A stretch of 13,452 bases of DNA from Candidatus Bathyarchaeota archaeon. Its GTDB lineage: Archaea; Thermoproteota; Bathyarchaeia; Bathyarchaeales; Bathycorpusculaceae. Made by a program: the position numbers and the translations under genes. Location: contig JAUUWK010000015.1 in the NCBI GenBank assembly GCA_030589055.1, positions 1 to 13,452 of the forward strand, in the 5' to 3' direction. Position 1 is the first letter of the stretch; the number at the start of each line of letters is the position of its first letter. Below the pieces are notes generated by a model, which saw only the letters and a program-made list of their open reading frames with translations, did no database searches and was not told the origin of the DNA. Of the stretch, positions 6,907-13,452 are shown piece by piece.

Positions 6907-7155
6907 CTAAGCGAAATGCGTCTGGTTCAACCGAAAGTGACAAGCCATTTTCTGCGTCAAGACAAAGCCGTAGTTTTGAAAACATCTGTAGGTTTTGATG
7001 GCTGAAGTTTCAGTTAAGAGTACACCAAACAGTATGGACGCTAAAAACCATTTGAAAATTTCCTCATTATCTCCATCTCTGAGACTTATACCTAACACTT
7101 CAGAATATCTTTGTCCAGAATTTTCAAGGAGGACCTTTGGGCTTTTCCGTTTCAT
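6907..7155 (-). pseudogene. N-terminal fragment of a helix-hairpin-helix DNA glycosylase / endonuclease III-like protein
   Basis: This 82-residue frame carries E-I-F-K-W-F-L-A-S-I-L-F-G (32-44) and then T-Y-R-C-F-Q-N-Y-G-F-V-L-T (55-67). From memory, these resemble the start of an archaeal HhH base-excision-repair protein, in which this helix bundle precedes the HhH and catalytic part. Here similarity stops near residue 70, at about 6945. The remaining residues are unlike the family, a stop follows at 6907-6909, and only about 110 bases remain before the gfcR-like gene, so the HhH motif and catalytic Asp cannot be encoded here. The other minus-strand frames downstream give no continuation I recognise. 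A TATA element on the minus strand (7182-7190) is well placed for ATG 7155, so the promoter may still work. It could instead be a genuine short gene. Family assignment is tentative. Confidence 0.42.
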
Positions 7156-7179
7156 TGGCTTTTCTTCTACTTTCTAACA

Positions 7180-7192
7180 AGTTTTATACTAT
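7180..7192. promoter_or_regulatory. shared, bidirectional TATA element of mtnA and the glycosylase fragment
   Basis: Read rightward, AGTTTTATACT gives a TATA box centred near 7186 and a start near 7211, just before the mtnA ribosome site GAGG (7213-7216) and ATG 7225. Read leftward, AGTATAAAACT predicts a start near 7161, six bases before ATG 7155 of the fragment. The same bases therefore suit both directions. Confidence 0.5.
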
Positions 7193-7224
7193 TTCTGCAT
7201 AAAACGGTTTACGAGGATAATGTT

Positions 7225-8247
7225 ATGAGGACTATAGAGTGGCGTGATGGAACGGTTGTAACGATAGATCAGATGAGGCTTCCCCATGAGACCGTGTTTT
7301 TGGAGATGAGAGATGTCGCTCAAGTGGCTGAGGCAATAAAAACTATGAAGATCAGGGGGGCACCGCTCTTGGGTGTGGCTGCAGCCTTCGCATTGGCTTT
7401 GGTAGCCTATAACTCAAAAGCTGAAAGTAAGAGGAAATTGATTGACGAGTTAGAGAAGGCAGCGGAAATTTTGAAGGAAACGAGGCCGACAGCTGTAAAT
7501 CTTCTTTGGGCGATAGACAGGATCTTGAATGGGGCGAGAGACTTTTCCGGAAACGCAGAGGATTCAGGTGCATTTGTTGTTGAGGAAGCTCAGAAAATCG
7601 CTGACGAAGATGTGACGGCGAACCGTTTAATGGGTAAGCATGGGGCTGAACTTCTTCATGATGGGGATGTTGTCTTGACGCATTGTAATGCTGGTGCTCT
7701 GGCAACGGTTGATTATGGCACCGCTTTGGGTGTGATAAGGGCTGCTTGGGAGCAAGGGAAAAAGATTAAGGTTATTGCAACAGAGACGCGGCCTAAATTG
7801 CAGGGGGCAAGGTTAACAGTTTATGAGCTTAAACGTGATGGCATACCAGTAACTTTGATTACTGATAACATGGTTGGCTATGTCATGTATAAGCGGCTGG
7901 TTAGCAACGTAATAGTTGGAGCTGATAGAATAGTTAGAGACGCCGTGATAAACAAGATTGGAACATACACCATAGCAGTCTTAGCCAAAAAGCATAACAT
8001 TCCGTTTTACGTTGCGGCTCCTAAATCCACCTTTGACTTAGTACATTCCTCAACGGATGTTACTATTGAGGAAAGACGGCCGGAAGAGGTTACGCATGCA
8101 GGTTCGCAAAGGATCGCTCCTGAAGGAGTAAATGTTTTGAATCCAGCCTTCGACGTGACTCCACTGAAATATGTGACAGCTATTATTTGTGAGGATTATG
8201 TTTTACGTAAGGAAGATTTCGCAAGTTCAAAGTTAGTTTATAAGTAG
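7225..8247 (+). CDS. mtnA: methylthioribose-1-phosphate isomerase (MtnA / aIF2B-alpha-like family)
   Basis: The 340-residue protein belongs to the MtnA/eIF2B-alpha family. MtnA interconverts 5-methylthioribose-1-phosphate and 5-methylthioribulose-1-phosphate in methionine salvage. Visible signatures are R-G-A-P (44-47), H-C-N-A-G with C154, the segment T-E-T-R-P-K-L-Q-G-A-R-L-T, V-G-A-D-R-I with D234, and the C-terminal N-P-A-F-D-V-T-P. C154 and D234 match the catalytic Cys and Asp of bacterial MtnA, which favours MtnA over ribose-1,5-bisphosphate isomerase or a translation factor. The frame is open back to 7111, but that stretch holds the TATA box and a hydrophobic sequence foreign to the family; GAGG eight bases before ATG 7225 fixes the start. 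It is first in a probable operon with endA (31-nt gap) and hisS. Codons favour G and T endings. Confidence 0.92.
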   Translation: MRTIEWRDGTVVTIDQMRLPHETVFLEMRDVAQVAEAIKTMKIRGAPLLGVAAAFALALVAYNSKAESKRKLIDELEKAAEILKETRPTAVNLLWAIDRILNGARDFSGNAEDSGAFVVEEAQKIADEDVTANRLMGKHGAELLHDGDVVLTHCNAGALATVDYGTALGVIRAAWEQGKKIKVIATETRPKLQGARLTVYELKRDGIPVTLITDNMVGYVMYKRLVSNVIVGADRIVRDAVINKIGTYTIAVLAKKHNIPFYVAAPKSTFDLVHSSTDVTIEERRPEEVTHAGSQRIAPEGVNVLNPAFDVTPLKYVTAIICEDYVLRKEDFASSKLVYK

Positions 8248-8278
8248 AAACGTGGTTTTATGCTGGTTGAGGGTTTGT

Positions 8279-8836
8279 ATGAGCAAGGTTAAGGAGAAGA
8301 CAACTGGCCGTTCAGAACTTAGGGTTAAGGGTTTGCTTGTTGAAAAAGGTGTGAAGGTTTCTGAAAAAGAGGGCGCAGATGCGCTTTATTCAAGGGGATA
8401 TGGTGTAGCTAAAGACGATGAGTTTTTGCTTACTTTTTATGAGGGTCTATATTTGTTGGATAAGGGAAACATGGAGATCGAGGATGGAAAAGGTGAAATG
8501 GTGAACTTCCAAGGGCTTTTGCAGCATTATGGAGGTGTTGATGAGAACGCATGGGCTAAATATTTGACATATCGTGATTTGAGAAGCCGCGGGTATGTTG
8601 TCCGCAGAGGTTTCGGTTTAGGTGTTGACTTTCGAGTTTACGAACGTGGGGGATACGGTGAAGAAACGGCTAAACTCTTGATTTTGAGCATGCAAGAGGG
8701 AAAACCCATATCACTAGAGGATTTGACTCGTGTTTTGAGGCAGTGTCAGAGCCTTAAGAAGGAGTTGGTTTTAGCTGTTATGAATCGCAGAGGGGAAATA
8801 GTTTACTATTCCGTTTCTCAGTTAACTCTGAAATGA
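8279..8836 (+). CDS. endA: EndA-family tRNA splicing endonuclease subunit lacking the catalytic histidine
   Basis: At 185 residues this matches homodimer-type archaeal EndA in length. The N-terminal domain is about 10-85 and the catalytic-type domain about 90-185: Y-L-T-Y-R-D-L-R-S-R-G-Y (95-106), G-V-D-F-R-V-Y-E-R-G (115-124) and S-L-K-K-E-L-V-L-A-V (158-167). The family cleaves bulge-helix-bulge RNA with a Tyr-His-Lys triad. Y121 and K161 align with the catalytic Tyr and Lys. The His position, as in E-H-S-V-Y of the Methanocaldococcus enzyme or E-H-A-P-Y of Sulfolobus, is Thr130 (E-E-T-A-K), and no other His lies nearby. It may be the partner subunit of a heteromeric enzyme, or an active variant. 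ATG 8279 is chosen because TGAGGG lies 5 bases upstream; the frame runs back to GTG 8252. It lies between mtnA and hisS in a probable operon. Confidence 0.88.
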   Translation: MSKVKEKTTGRSELRVKGLLVEKGVKVSEKEGADALYSRGYGVAKDDEFLLTFYEGLYLLDKGNMEIEDGKGEMVNFQGLLQHYGGVDENAWAKYLTYRDLRSRGYVVRRGFGLGVDFRVYERGGYGEETAKLLILSMQEGKPISLEDLTRVLRQCQSLKKELVLAVMNRRGEIVYYSVSQLTLK

Positions 8837-8849
8837 CGGAGTGTTCAGG

Positions 8850-10145
8850 TTGCCTGTTTTTAGAAGAGTTCGTGGGATGAGGGATTTTCTCCCAGAAGAA
8901 GCTCAGATAATGAAGTACGTTGAAGGTAAGGCTAGGAGAGTGGCTCAGCTTTACGGGTATGGGGAGATAATAACGCCTGTTTTGGAGTCTTACGAGCTCT
9001 TGGCTGCGAAGGCTGGTGAAGAGGTTCGTTCCCGAATGTACGCTTTTAAGGACTTAGGTGGACGCAGAGTTGCCTTGCGACCAGAATTCACGGCTTCTGT
9101 GGCAAGACTGGTTGCAACCACTTTGAGAAACGAGCCTAAGCCTCTGCGGATGTTTTCTGTGGGAAGTCTTTATCGATATGATGAGCCGCAGCAAGGTCGT
9201 TTCAGAGAGTTTTGGCAATCAAATTACGAATTGATGGGGTCAAGTAAGCCTGAGGCAGACGCTGAAATAATAATGTTGACAAATAATTTGATGAAAGCTG
9301 CGGGATTGAAAAATTGTGTTTTTAGGGTTGGGCATGTTGGGGTTTTGAGGAGAATTTTGAGTCAAGAAAAGGTTGAAGATAAAGTTCAAAACCGAATTAT
9401 GCAGTTGATGGACAAAAAAGAGTATGACGATGCTCTTGAGTTGGTTGAAGCGACTGGAGTGTCTGAAAAGTGTTTAATGGCTCTTCAAAAGCTCGTGAAA
9501 GTGAAGGGCAATAAATTCTCTGAAGTTCTGAATGAAATGGAGGAGCTTGTGGAAGATTATGAAAGTGCTGTTGACGCTGTGAGAAATCTTCGTGAAGTTC
9601 TTGAGCTTGTTTCGGAAAGCGGAGAGAGAATTGACATGATGGTTGAGGCTGGTTTTGCCAGGGGACTTGAGTATTACACTGGAATGATTTTTGAACCGTA
9701 TGTTCCAGAGATGAATATAGCGTTAGGTGGCGGTGGAAGATACGATAAGCTTATTGAGTTGTTTGGAGGCGAGCCTACACCTGCAGTTGGTGTTGCTCAT
9801 GGAATAGATAGGATAATGTTGGCAATGCAGAAGCAGAAGGCTACACTGAAAACGAAGGAGGAAAAAACGGTTGCAGTGATTCCCATTAAAGAAAAGTTGA
9901 AGGGGGAAGCATTGAAGATTTCGCGGATGCTTAGAGACGCAGACATATTAGTTGAGGTTGAAGTTATGGGACGGAAGGTGGCTAAAGCTTTAGAGGATGC
10001 GGATAGAAGAAAAATAGATTATGCGATAATCGTAGGAGAAAGAGAAATGAGAGAAGGTGCAGTTGTGGTTCGAAATCTAGGCGAAAGAGAGCAAAAAACC
10101 GTGAAAATCGAAAGGATAGTAGGACAAATAAAAGGTCAAAACTAA
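8850..10145 (+). CDS. hisS: histidyl-tRNA synthetase (HisRS)
   Basis: This class II synthetase charges tRNA-His with histidine. The N-terminus V-R-G-M-R-D-F-L-P-E-E is the usual HisRS opening. Motif 2 contains G-R-F-R-E-F-W-Q with R117, the histidine-specific loop is A-R-G-L-E-Y-Y-T-G (R271 to Y276), and motif 3 is A-V-G-V-A-H-G-I-D-R. The anticodon-binding domain occupies about 340-431. TTG 8850 is preferred: GGAG at 8838-8841 lies 8 bases before it and the protein then begins M-P-V-F-R-R-V-R-G, like other HisRS. GTG 8841 (three residues longer) overlaps that ribosome site and is less likely. The gene begins 13 bases after endA, so it is probably in the mtnA-endA-hisS operon, and ends 7 bases from the convergent nip7. 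Confidence 0.95.
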   Translation: MPVFRRVRGMRDFLPEEAQIMKYVEGKARRVAQLYGYGEIITPVLESYELLAAKAGEEVRSRMYAFKDLGGRRVALRPEFTASVARLVATTLRNEPKPLRMFSVGSLYRYDEPQQGRFREFWQSNYELMGSSKPEADAEIIMLTNNLMKAAGLKNCVFRVGHVGVLRRILSQEKVEDKVQNRIMQLMDKKEYDDALELVEATGVSEKCLMALQKLVKVKGNKFSEVLNEMEELVEDYESAVDAVRNLREVLELVSESGERIDMMVEAGFARGLEYYTGMIFEPYVPEMNIALGGGGRYDKLIELFGGEPTPAVGVAHGIDRIMLAMQKQKATLKTKEEKTVAVIPIKEKLKGEALKISRMLRDADILVEVEVMGRKVAKALEDADRRKIDYAIIVGEREMREGAVVVRNLGEREQKTVKIERIVGQIKGQN

Positions 10146-10152
10146 CCTAAGC

Positions 10153-10617
10153 CTATTGTTTCTCTCTTCGTAGGAAATCTCCTATATCTGAAACGTTCTT
10201 TATGACAGCTCCGTCCTTTGCTTTGTCTATATGGCGTGTTATCTTGCCGAAGCCTAGGCATTCGCCATGTTGGTTTAGGACTAATGTGTAATCGCCTTTT
10301 CTTTTCGAACCCATTACTCTTATTATCCCTTGTTTGAATATGTCTCTCCCGCAGCTGAAAAGCCATTCCGTCTTCTTGTCAACAATTGTCTTGTTTGCCT
10401 TCTTATCCGCAATCATTCTTAAGAGGTTGAAGCTTGGAAAGAATTTTCCTCTTTTGGTTTTTCCGAGGTAAGTTCCCGCACAAAAGAATTCTTTCGAGAT
10501 CGACCTCCTCAATTTCTCATTTAGCAAAAAGTATCTGTTCTGCTTTCTTACTATTAGATTCCTGTTTAGACGAATTCTCGTTTCAAATCGGCTTATGAAA
10601 TCTTCTATCAACTTCAT
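10153..10617 (-). CDS. nip7: Nip7-like ribosome biogenesis factor (pre-PUA and PUA domains)
   Basis: The 154-residue protein aligns by eye with eukaryotic Nip7: R-Y-F-L-L-N-E-K-L near residue 30, A-G-T-Y-L-G-K-T-K-R-G-K-F about 47-59, then a PUA-type domain (about 75-154) ending D-I-G-D-F-L-R-R-E, as in D-I-G-E-Y-V-R-H-E of human Nip7. Nip7 binds RNA through its PUA domain and acts in large-subunit and rRNA maturation; the Pyrococcus protein has been linked to the exosome. Start ATG 10617 has GGTGA five bases upstream. GTG 10626, overlapping the upstream stop as GTGA, would add three residues. Either way translation is probably coupled to the NSUN methyltransferase gene just upstream, a sensible pairing since both act on RNA. 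Confidence 0.85.
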   Translation of the reverse strand: MKLIEDFISRFETRIRLNRNLIVRKQNRYFLLNEKLRRSISKEFFCAGTYLGKTKRGKFFPSFNLLRMIADKKANKTIVDKKTEWLFSCGRDIFKQGIIRVMGSKRKGDYTLVLNQHGECLGFGKITRHIDKAKDGAVIKNVSDIGDFLRREKQ

Positions 10618-10622
10618 TATGC

Positions 10623-11504
10623 TCACCCACTTTTTTTGAGTTTACAAAAAAAGATTCCTTGGGTCAGCCCCGGCCAGATACTTCTGCAATGCCGTATTGA
10701 ATCGTCCAGTTGTTTTCTGAAAATGCTTGTTAAGGCTTTTCCTCCGTAACAGCTGATTTCTTCAACTTGGAGATTCAAAGTTCTTATTGCCCAGTCAACG
10801 TTTAGTTCGTTCTCTTCAGGCTCTAGCGAGCATGTTGCGTAGATTATTTCGCCGTCATCCTTTAGGACCTTGGCTGCTTCTGTTAGTATTTGCCTTTGGA
10901 GTTTTGCGTTTTTCTCCACGTCTTTTATTGTTCTTTTTTTGAACCAGTCTTTGTCTGTTACGAAATTGCCTGAGCACGGAACATCTAAGAGAACTCTGTC
11001 AAACCTTGTTTTTAGCCGTGATGCTTGTCTTGCATCCAACTGATAGACTATTGTGTTTTTTACGCGGCAACGTTCCAGATGGTTCGATAACGCAATTAAT
11101 CTTGGCCTTCTAACGTCTAAAGCAGCTATTGCGCCAGTATTCCGCATCAAATCGGCTAATTGAACAGTTTTTCCACCTGGAGCTGCACAAGCATCCAATA
11201 CTACTTTGTCGTTTAGTTTTGTAAATAACATCGCTGGGATTTGGGCGGCTGTCTCTTGAATTGAGTACAAGCCCAAAAGATATTCTGATGTTGCCCCAAC
11301 AGAAAATCCTGATTTACGAACCCAATAACCGTTTTCTAAAAAGGAAATTTTTTCAAGCTCTACTCCTGATAACTGCAACCTTCTTATAACATCTGTTTTT
11401 CTAGCGTTTATGGCGTTTATTCTGATGGCTTGTTTAGGCTCAACATCCTCATATTTCCAGCCCAATTTCTCGTAACGGGTCACAAAAAATTCTTTGCCAG
11501 ACAT
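10623..11504 (-). CDS. NOL1/NOP2/Sun-family RNA cytosine-C5 methyltransferase
   Basis: The 293-residue protein is a SAM-dependent m5C RNA methyltransferase. Motif I is D-A-C-A-A-P-G-G-K-T (104-113), which binds S-adenosylmethionine. Motif IV is L-L-D-V-P-C-S-G with the product-release Cys C177, and motif VI is Y-A-T-C-S-L-E-P-E-E-N-E with the nucleophile C225. Both family cysteines are therefore present. Length fits archaeal Trm4-type tRNA methyltransferases, but the linked nip7 gene leaves a Nop2-like rRNA role possible; sequence alone cannot separate them. No fused PUA domain is visible, and the PUA protein is encoded next door. ATG 11504 is preferred to TTG 11510: a TATA element near 11531 puts the transcript start at about 11506, giving a nearly leaderless message. 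The stop overlaps or closely abuts the nip7 start. Confidence 0.92.
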   Translation of the reverse strand: MSGKEFFVTRYEKLGWKYEDVEPKQAIRINAINARKTDVIRRLQLSGVELEKISFLENGYWVRKSGFSVGATSEYLLGLYSIQETAAQIPAMLFTKLNDKVVLDACAAPGGKTVQLADLMRNTGAIAALDVRRPRLIALSNHLERCRVKNTIVYQLDARQASRLKTRFDRVLLDVPCSGNFVTDKDWFKKRTIKDVEKNAKLQRQILTEAAKVLKDDGEIIYATCSLEPEENELNVDWAIRTLNLQVEEISCYGGKALTSIFRKQLDDSIRHCRSIWPGLTQGIFFCKLKKSG

Positions 11505-11526
11505 TAACAATATCTATGAAGATTAT

Positions 11527-11536
11527 TCATAAAAGC
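11527..11536 (-). promoter_or_regulatory. TATA box of the NSUN-nip7 operon
   Basis: On the minus strand GCTTTTATGA centres near 11531 and predicts transcription from about 11506, two bases before ATG 11504. No Shine-Dalgarno site is present, consistent with leaderless translation of the first gene. Confidence 0.5.
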
Positions 11537-11663
11537 TTGACGTTCATGCAAACAGTAAGTGACGTCTACATTAACAAAAGAACCTATCTGGTTTCAAATA
11601 ACAGTTCGACTTAGAAAACTAAGAGGTTGACGAGGTTAATCACAGGATCATTGACTAAAAGTT

Positions 11664-11672
11664 CTTTAATAA
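11664..11672 (+). promoter_or_regulatory. TATA box of tRNA-Gly
   Basis: CTTTAATAA is centred near 11668, about 28 bases before the mature tRNA 5' end at 11696, which is the expected spacing. Confidence 0.5.
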
Positions 11673-11695
11673 CACTTTCATTAATGGAAATAGAA

Positions 11696-11772
11696 GCGGC
11701 CGTAGTCTAGTTTGGTTAGGACATCAGCCTGCCACGCTGACAACCCGGGTTCAAATCCCGGTGGCCGCACCA
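11696..11772 (+). tRNA. tRNA-Gly(GCC), intronless, encoded CCA
   Basis: The acceptor is GCGGCCG with TGGCCGC (one G-U pair), discriminator A11769, and CCA encoded at 11770-11772. The D stem is GTCT/GGAC, the anticodon stem TCAGC/GCTGA with loop CTGCCAC (anticodon GCC, reading GGC and GGU), and the T arm CCGGG-TTCAAAT-CCCGG. No insertion is present, in contrast to tRNA-Arg. Divergent from the NSUN operon. Confidence 0.96.
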
Positions 11773-11833
11773 TCTTGAACAACTGCGCGCGCTAATCGAA
11801 TTATGAAGTAATGCTCAAGCAAACAATCAATTT

Positions 11834-11855
11834 GGCCTAAAATCTTTTTTAGGTC
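11834..11855. terminator. hairpin between convergent tRNA-Gly and winged-helix gene
   Basis: GGCCTAAAA (11834-11842) pairs with TTTTAGGTC (11847-11855) through nine base pairs including one G-U, around loop TCTT. The T-run in the right arm follows tRNA-Gly on the plus strand, and the structure lies beyond the winged-helix stop on the minus strand, so it may end transcription from both sides. Archaeal termination mainly needs T-runs, so the hairpin's role is uncertain. Confidence 0.4.
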
Positions 11856-11908
11856 CTTAGTCAACTTCCAGCTAATCTCTGGAACTATATTAACGGTTTC
11901 TTCAGTTC

Positions 11909-12238
11909 TCAGTTTTCTTCTCGCTGTTCACTCTTTTCCAGTTTACGTATGATTTCTAGCGCTTCGTCTATCACCCTTATTTTGTTTGAGATTTTTCCAA
12001 GGTATTTATGGAAGTTGAGGGTTTTCAGCACTGATACGCCCTTTTCTGTAATAGCGTACAATGTTCTCTTATCTGATCCTCGTTCTTCCACAAGGTTATT
12101 CTTCATCAGAAAATCTAGATGTTGTCTAAGAATCGTACAATTCATATCGAGTTCATATGCTATGTGATCAATGACCAAAGGGTTATTCACAAGAACTTCT
12201 AGAATGTCCTCGTATGATTGCAGCCTTGACTTTCGCAT
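11909..12238 (-). CDS. winged helix-turn-helix transcription regulator, 109 residues
   Basis: Residues about 8-72 read as an archaeal winged-helix domain: an N-terminal helix, a recognition region I-L-R-Q-H-L-D-F-L-M-K-N-N-L-V-E, then the wing and the typical I-T-E-K-G-V-S-V-L-K (63-72). It resembles the ArnR1-like/HTH_45 group. The charged C-terminal tail (about 80-105) could form a coiled coil for dimerisation. There is no ligand-binding domain, so targets and signal cannot be inferred. ATG 12238 has GGTG (12249-12246) seven bases upstream. The gene stands alone between tRNA-Gly (convergent) and the XPD-like helicase, which lies upstream on the same strand about 210 bases away. Confidence 0.85.
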   Translation of the reverse strand: MRKSRLQSYEDILEVLVNNPLVIDHIAYELDMNCTILRQHLDFLMKNNLVEERGSDKRTLYAITEKGVSVLKTLNFHKYLGKISNKIRVIDEALEIIRKLEKSEQREEN

Positions 12239-12275
12239 TTACGCGCACCTTCTTCTTTTAGGTCTTATCTATTTT

Positions 12276-12284
12276 GAATAAATC
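12276..12284 (-). promoter_or_regulatory. candidate TATA box of the winged-helix regulator
   Basis: GATTTATTC on the minus strand centres near 12280 and predicts transcription from about 12255, leaving a leader of about 17 bases that contains the ribosome site AAGGTG. Confidence 0.35.
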
Positions 12285-12447
12285 GCTTGTGAATTCCAAA
12301 TCTTTATCTGTCAAGTTCATCAGAAATACGAGCAGAAGCACTCCTATGAAGTCTACATAATGTTTGTGAAGTGAAAATGAAACAAAGCTAAAGCGTTTGT
12401 TATAATCATCTTACCCGACTATGGTCGCACAGACCGAGCTTTCATTC

Positions 12448-13452
12448 TTAGACTCTCATTTCCTTTTCTGAATGTTGCATGTTACCAGTGGTGAAGTTCT
12501 TCATTCTTTCTAAGATTTTCTCGATGTCAGAGTGAGCTGTCATGTCTTCTCTCCAGTCTTTCGGAAGTTTTTCCTTAAACCTTCCAGCAGCGCGTCTATC
12601 CATCATCACTATTATTCCCTTATCCTCAGGACTACGAAGCAACCTTCCAGCAGACTGAGCCAAAGCGTTCAGACAAGGAATGCCATTCGCATATTCCATG
12701 GCTTTGTCTCCAAATTTCTCTCTAAAATATCTGACAAGAACCATTTGCAGTTCAGTTAGTTTAGGATAAGGCAAACCAACTGTTACTACAGCTGAAAGCA
12801 ACGACCTGCCATTCATAGACATGTCGACACCCTCGCTTATTTTGCCCCTGGCAACTCCGAAGACAACACATTGTTCATGGAATCTCAAAAATCGAAGTAG
12901 ATCAACAATCTTTGTGCCTCTCTCCTCAAGAATGAAAGGTAAATCAAAATTTGCAGCTTTAGCAACTTCATGCATTATCGCGTAAGATGGAAAGTAAACA
13001 GCCACTCTGCCATTGATCTGCTCAATAACCTTTTCCAGATGATCAGCAATTCTCTTCCACTGGGCCTTGCTACGTTTTTCAAACTTTGTTGTAACAGACA
13101 TATCAACAACAATAAGTCTATTTTCCCGCGGAAAAGGACTTGGAAGCTCAACGCTTTCACAACGACTTCGCTCAAGACCTAAAACATCAACGTAATAATC
13201 AGTGTGCCAAAGAGTCCCAGACATAAGTACAGCAGAACGAAGCTCATTAATAACGCCTGCAGCCAAAGCAGCGTCAAGACAGCGGATCCCAAGCCTCACA
13301 CGCCGTCCCTTATCCCAATCAGCCTCAACTCGCACATAACGAGCATAACTCGAGCCCACCAGGTTAACCCAGCCTGCAAGAAAAGTCGCACACCTCAACA
13401 GATAGGAAATCGGATTTCTACCCGCCTCAGCCCTTTTATAACGAATAGTCTC
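12448..13452 (-). CDS. XPD/Rad3-type superfamily 2 DNA helicase, C-terminal part (partial, N-terminus beyond the window edge)
   Basis: The frame is open from the window edge to TAA at 12448, about 334 residues, so the TTG at 13398 need not be the start. It holds the second motor domain: the L-M-S-G-T-L segment near 13220, V-A-R-G-K-I-S-E-G-V-D (motif V, near 12830) and Q-S-A-G-R-L-L-R-S (motif VI, near 12640) with its arginine fingers. The family unwinds DNA 5' to 3' with ATP and works in repair; in archaea its physiological role is debated. The Walker A and iron-sulphur cysteines would be in the missing half, so XPD cannot be told apart from a DinG-like relative with certainty. Usual length is about 550-700 residues, so roughly half is present. 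There is no partner gene visible on this side. Confidence 0.88.
   Translation of the reverse strand, partial: ETIRYKRAEAGRNPISYLLRCATFLAGWVNLVGSSYARYVRVEADWDKGRRVRLGIRCLDAALAAGVINELRSAVLMSGTLWHTDYYVDVLGLERSRCESVELPSPFPRENRLIVVDMSVTTKFEKRSKAQWKRIADHLEKVIEQINGRVAVYFPSYAIMHEVAKAANFDLPFILEERGTKIVDLLRFLRFHEQCVVFGVARGKISEGVDMSMNGRSLLSAVVTVGLPYPKLTELQMVLVRYFREKFGDKAMEYANGIPCLNALAQSAGRLLRSPEDKGIIVMMDRRAAGRFKEKLPKDWREDMTAHSDIEKILERMKNFTTGNMQHSEKEMRV

Noticed and set aside
7111..7224. In-frame N-terminal extension of mtnA starting at ATG 7111
   Set aside because: It contains the TATA box, encodes hydrophobic sequence foreign to the family, and ATG 7225 has GAGG at 8 bases.
7352..7705. 117-residue minus-strand frame inside mtnA
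   Set aside because: Antisense to confidently identified mtnA and proline/serine/histidine-rich without any recognisable motif.
12423..12435. Small hairpin GGTC-GCACA-GACC after the helicase stop as a terminator
   Set aside because: Only four base pairs and no adjacent T-run on the minus strand.

Overview
The window comes from an archaeal chromosome, most likely a TACK-group archaeon such as a Bathyarchaeia member; the group is my inference from gene content, not from a marker phylogeny. The case for Archaea is strong: a 960-residue archaeal/eukaryal-type LeuRS, a HTH-phosphoribosyltransferase regulator of the GfcR type, an EndA-type tRNA splicing endonuclease, Nip7, an NSUN-type m5C methyltransferase, half of an XPD/Rad3-type helicase, tRNA genes with encoded CCA, and TATA boxes about 25 bases before inferred transcription starts. 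Some genes look leaderless (leuS, the NSUN gene). Others have clear Shine-Dalgarno sites (mtnA, endA, the 127-residue unknown).

Layout: 1-1949 (-) is the N-terminal part of a GNAT acetyltransferase fused to a long beta-rich region, cut by the window edge. 1950-2457 is an AT-rich gap ending in the leuS promoter. 2458-5340 (+) is leuS. 5348-5731 (-) is a 127-residue unknown protein, convergent with leuS. 5868-5960 (+) is tRNA-Arg(UCU), whose D-loop carries a 15-nt insertion with the hallmarks of a bulge-helix-bulge intron. 6060-6794 (+) is the GfcR-like regulator, preceded by a palindrome next to its TATA box and followed by a nested inverted repeat. 6907-7155 (-) looks like the stranded N-terminus of a helix-hairpin-helix DNA glycosylase. 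7225-10145 (+) is a likely operon mtnA-endA-hisS. 10153-11504 (-) is a coupled pair, NSUN methyltransferase then nip7. 11696-11772 (+) is tRNA-Gly(GCC). 11909-12238 (-) is a winged-helix regulator. 12448-13452 (-) is the C-terminal half of an XPD-like helicase.

Taken together, the region is mostly information-processing: two aminoacyl-tRNA synthetases, two tRNA genes, a tRNA splicing endonuclease, an RNA m5C methyltransferase, a ribosome-assembly factor and a repair or transcription helicase. The two most interesting observations belong together. The tRNA-Arg appears to need removal of a very short, non-canonically placed intron, and the nearby EndA-family protein keeps the catalytic Tyr and Lys but has Thr where the catalytic His should be. 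I see no CRISPR array, insertion sequence, rRNA gene or convincing multi-gene defence system.
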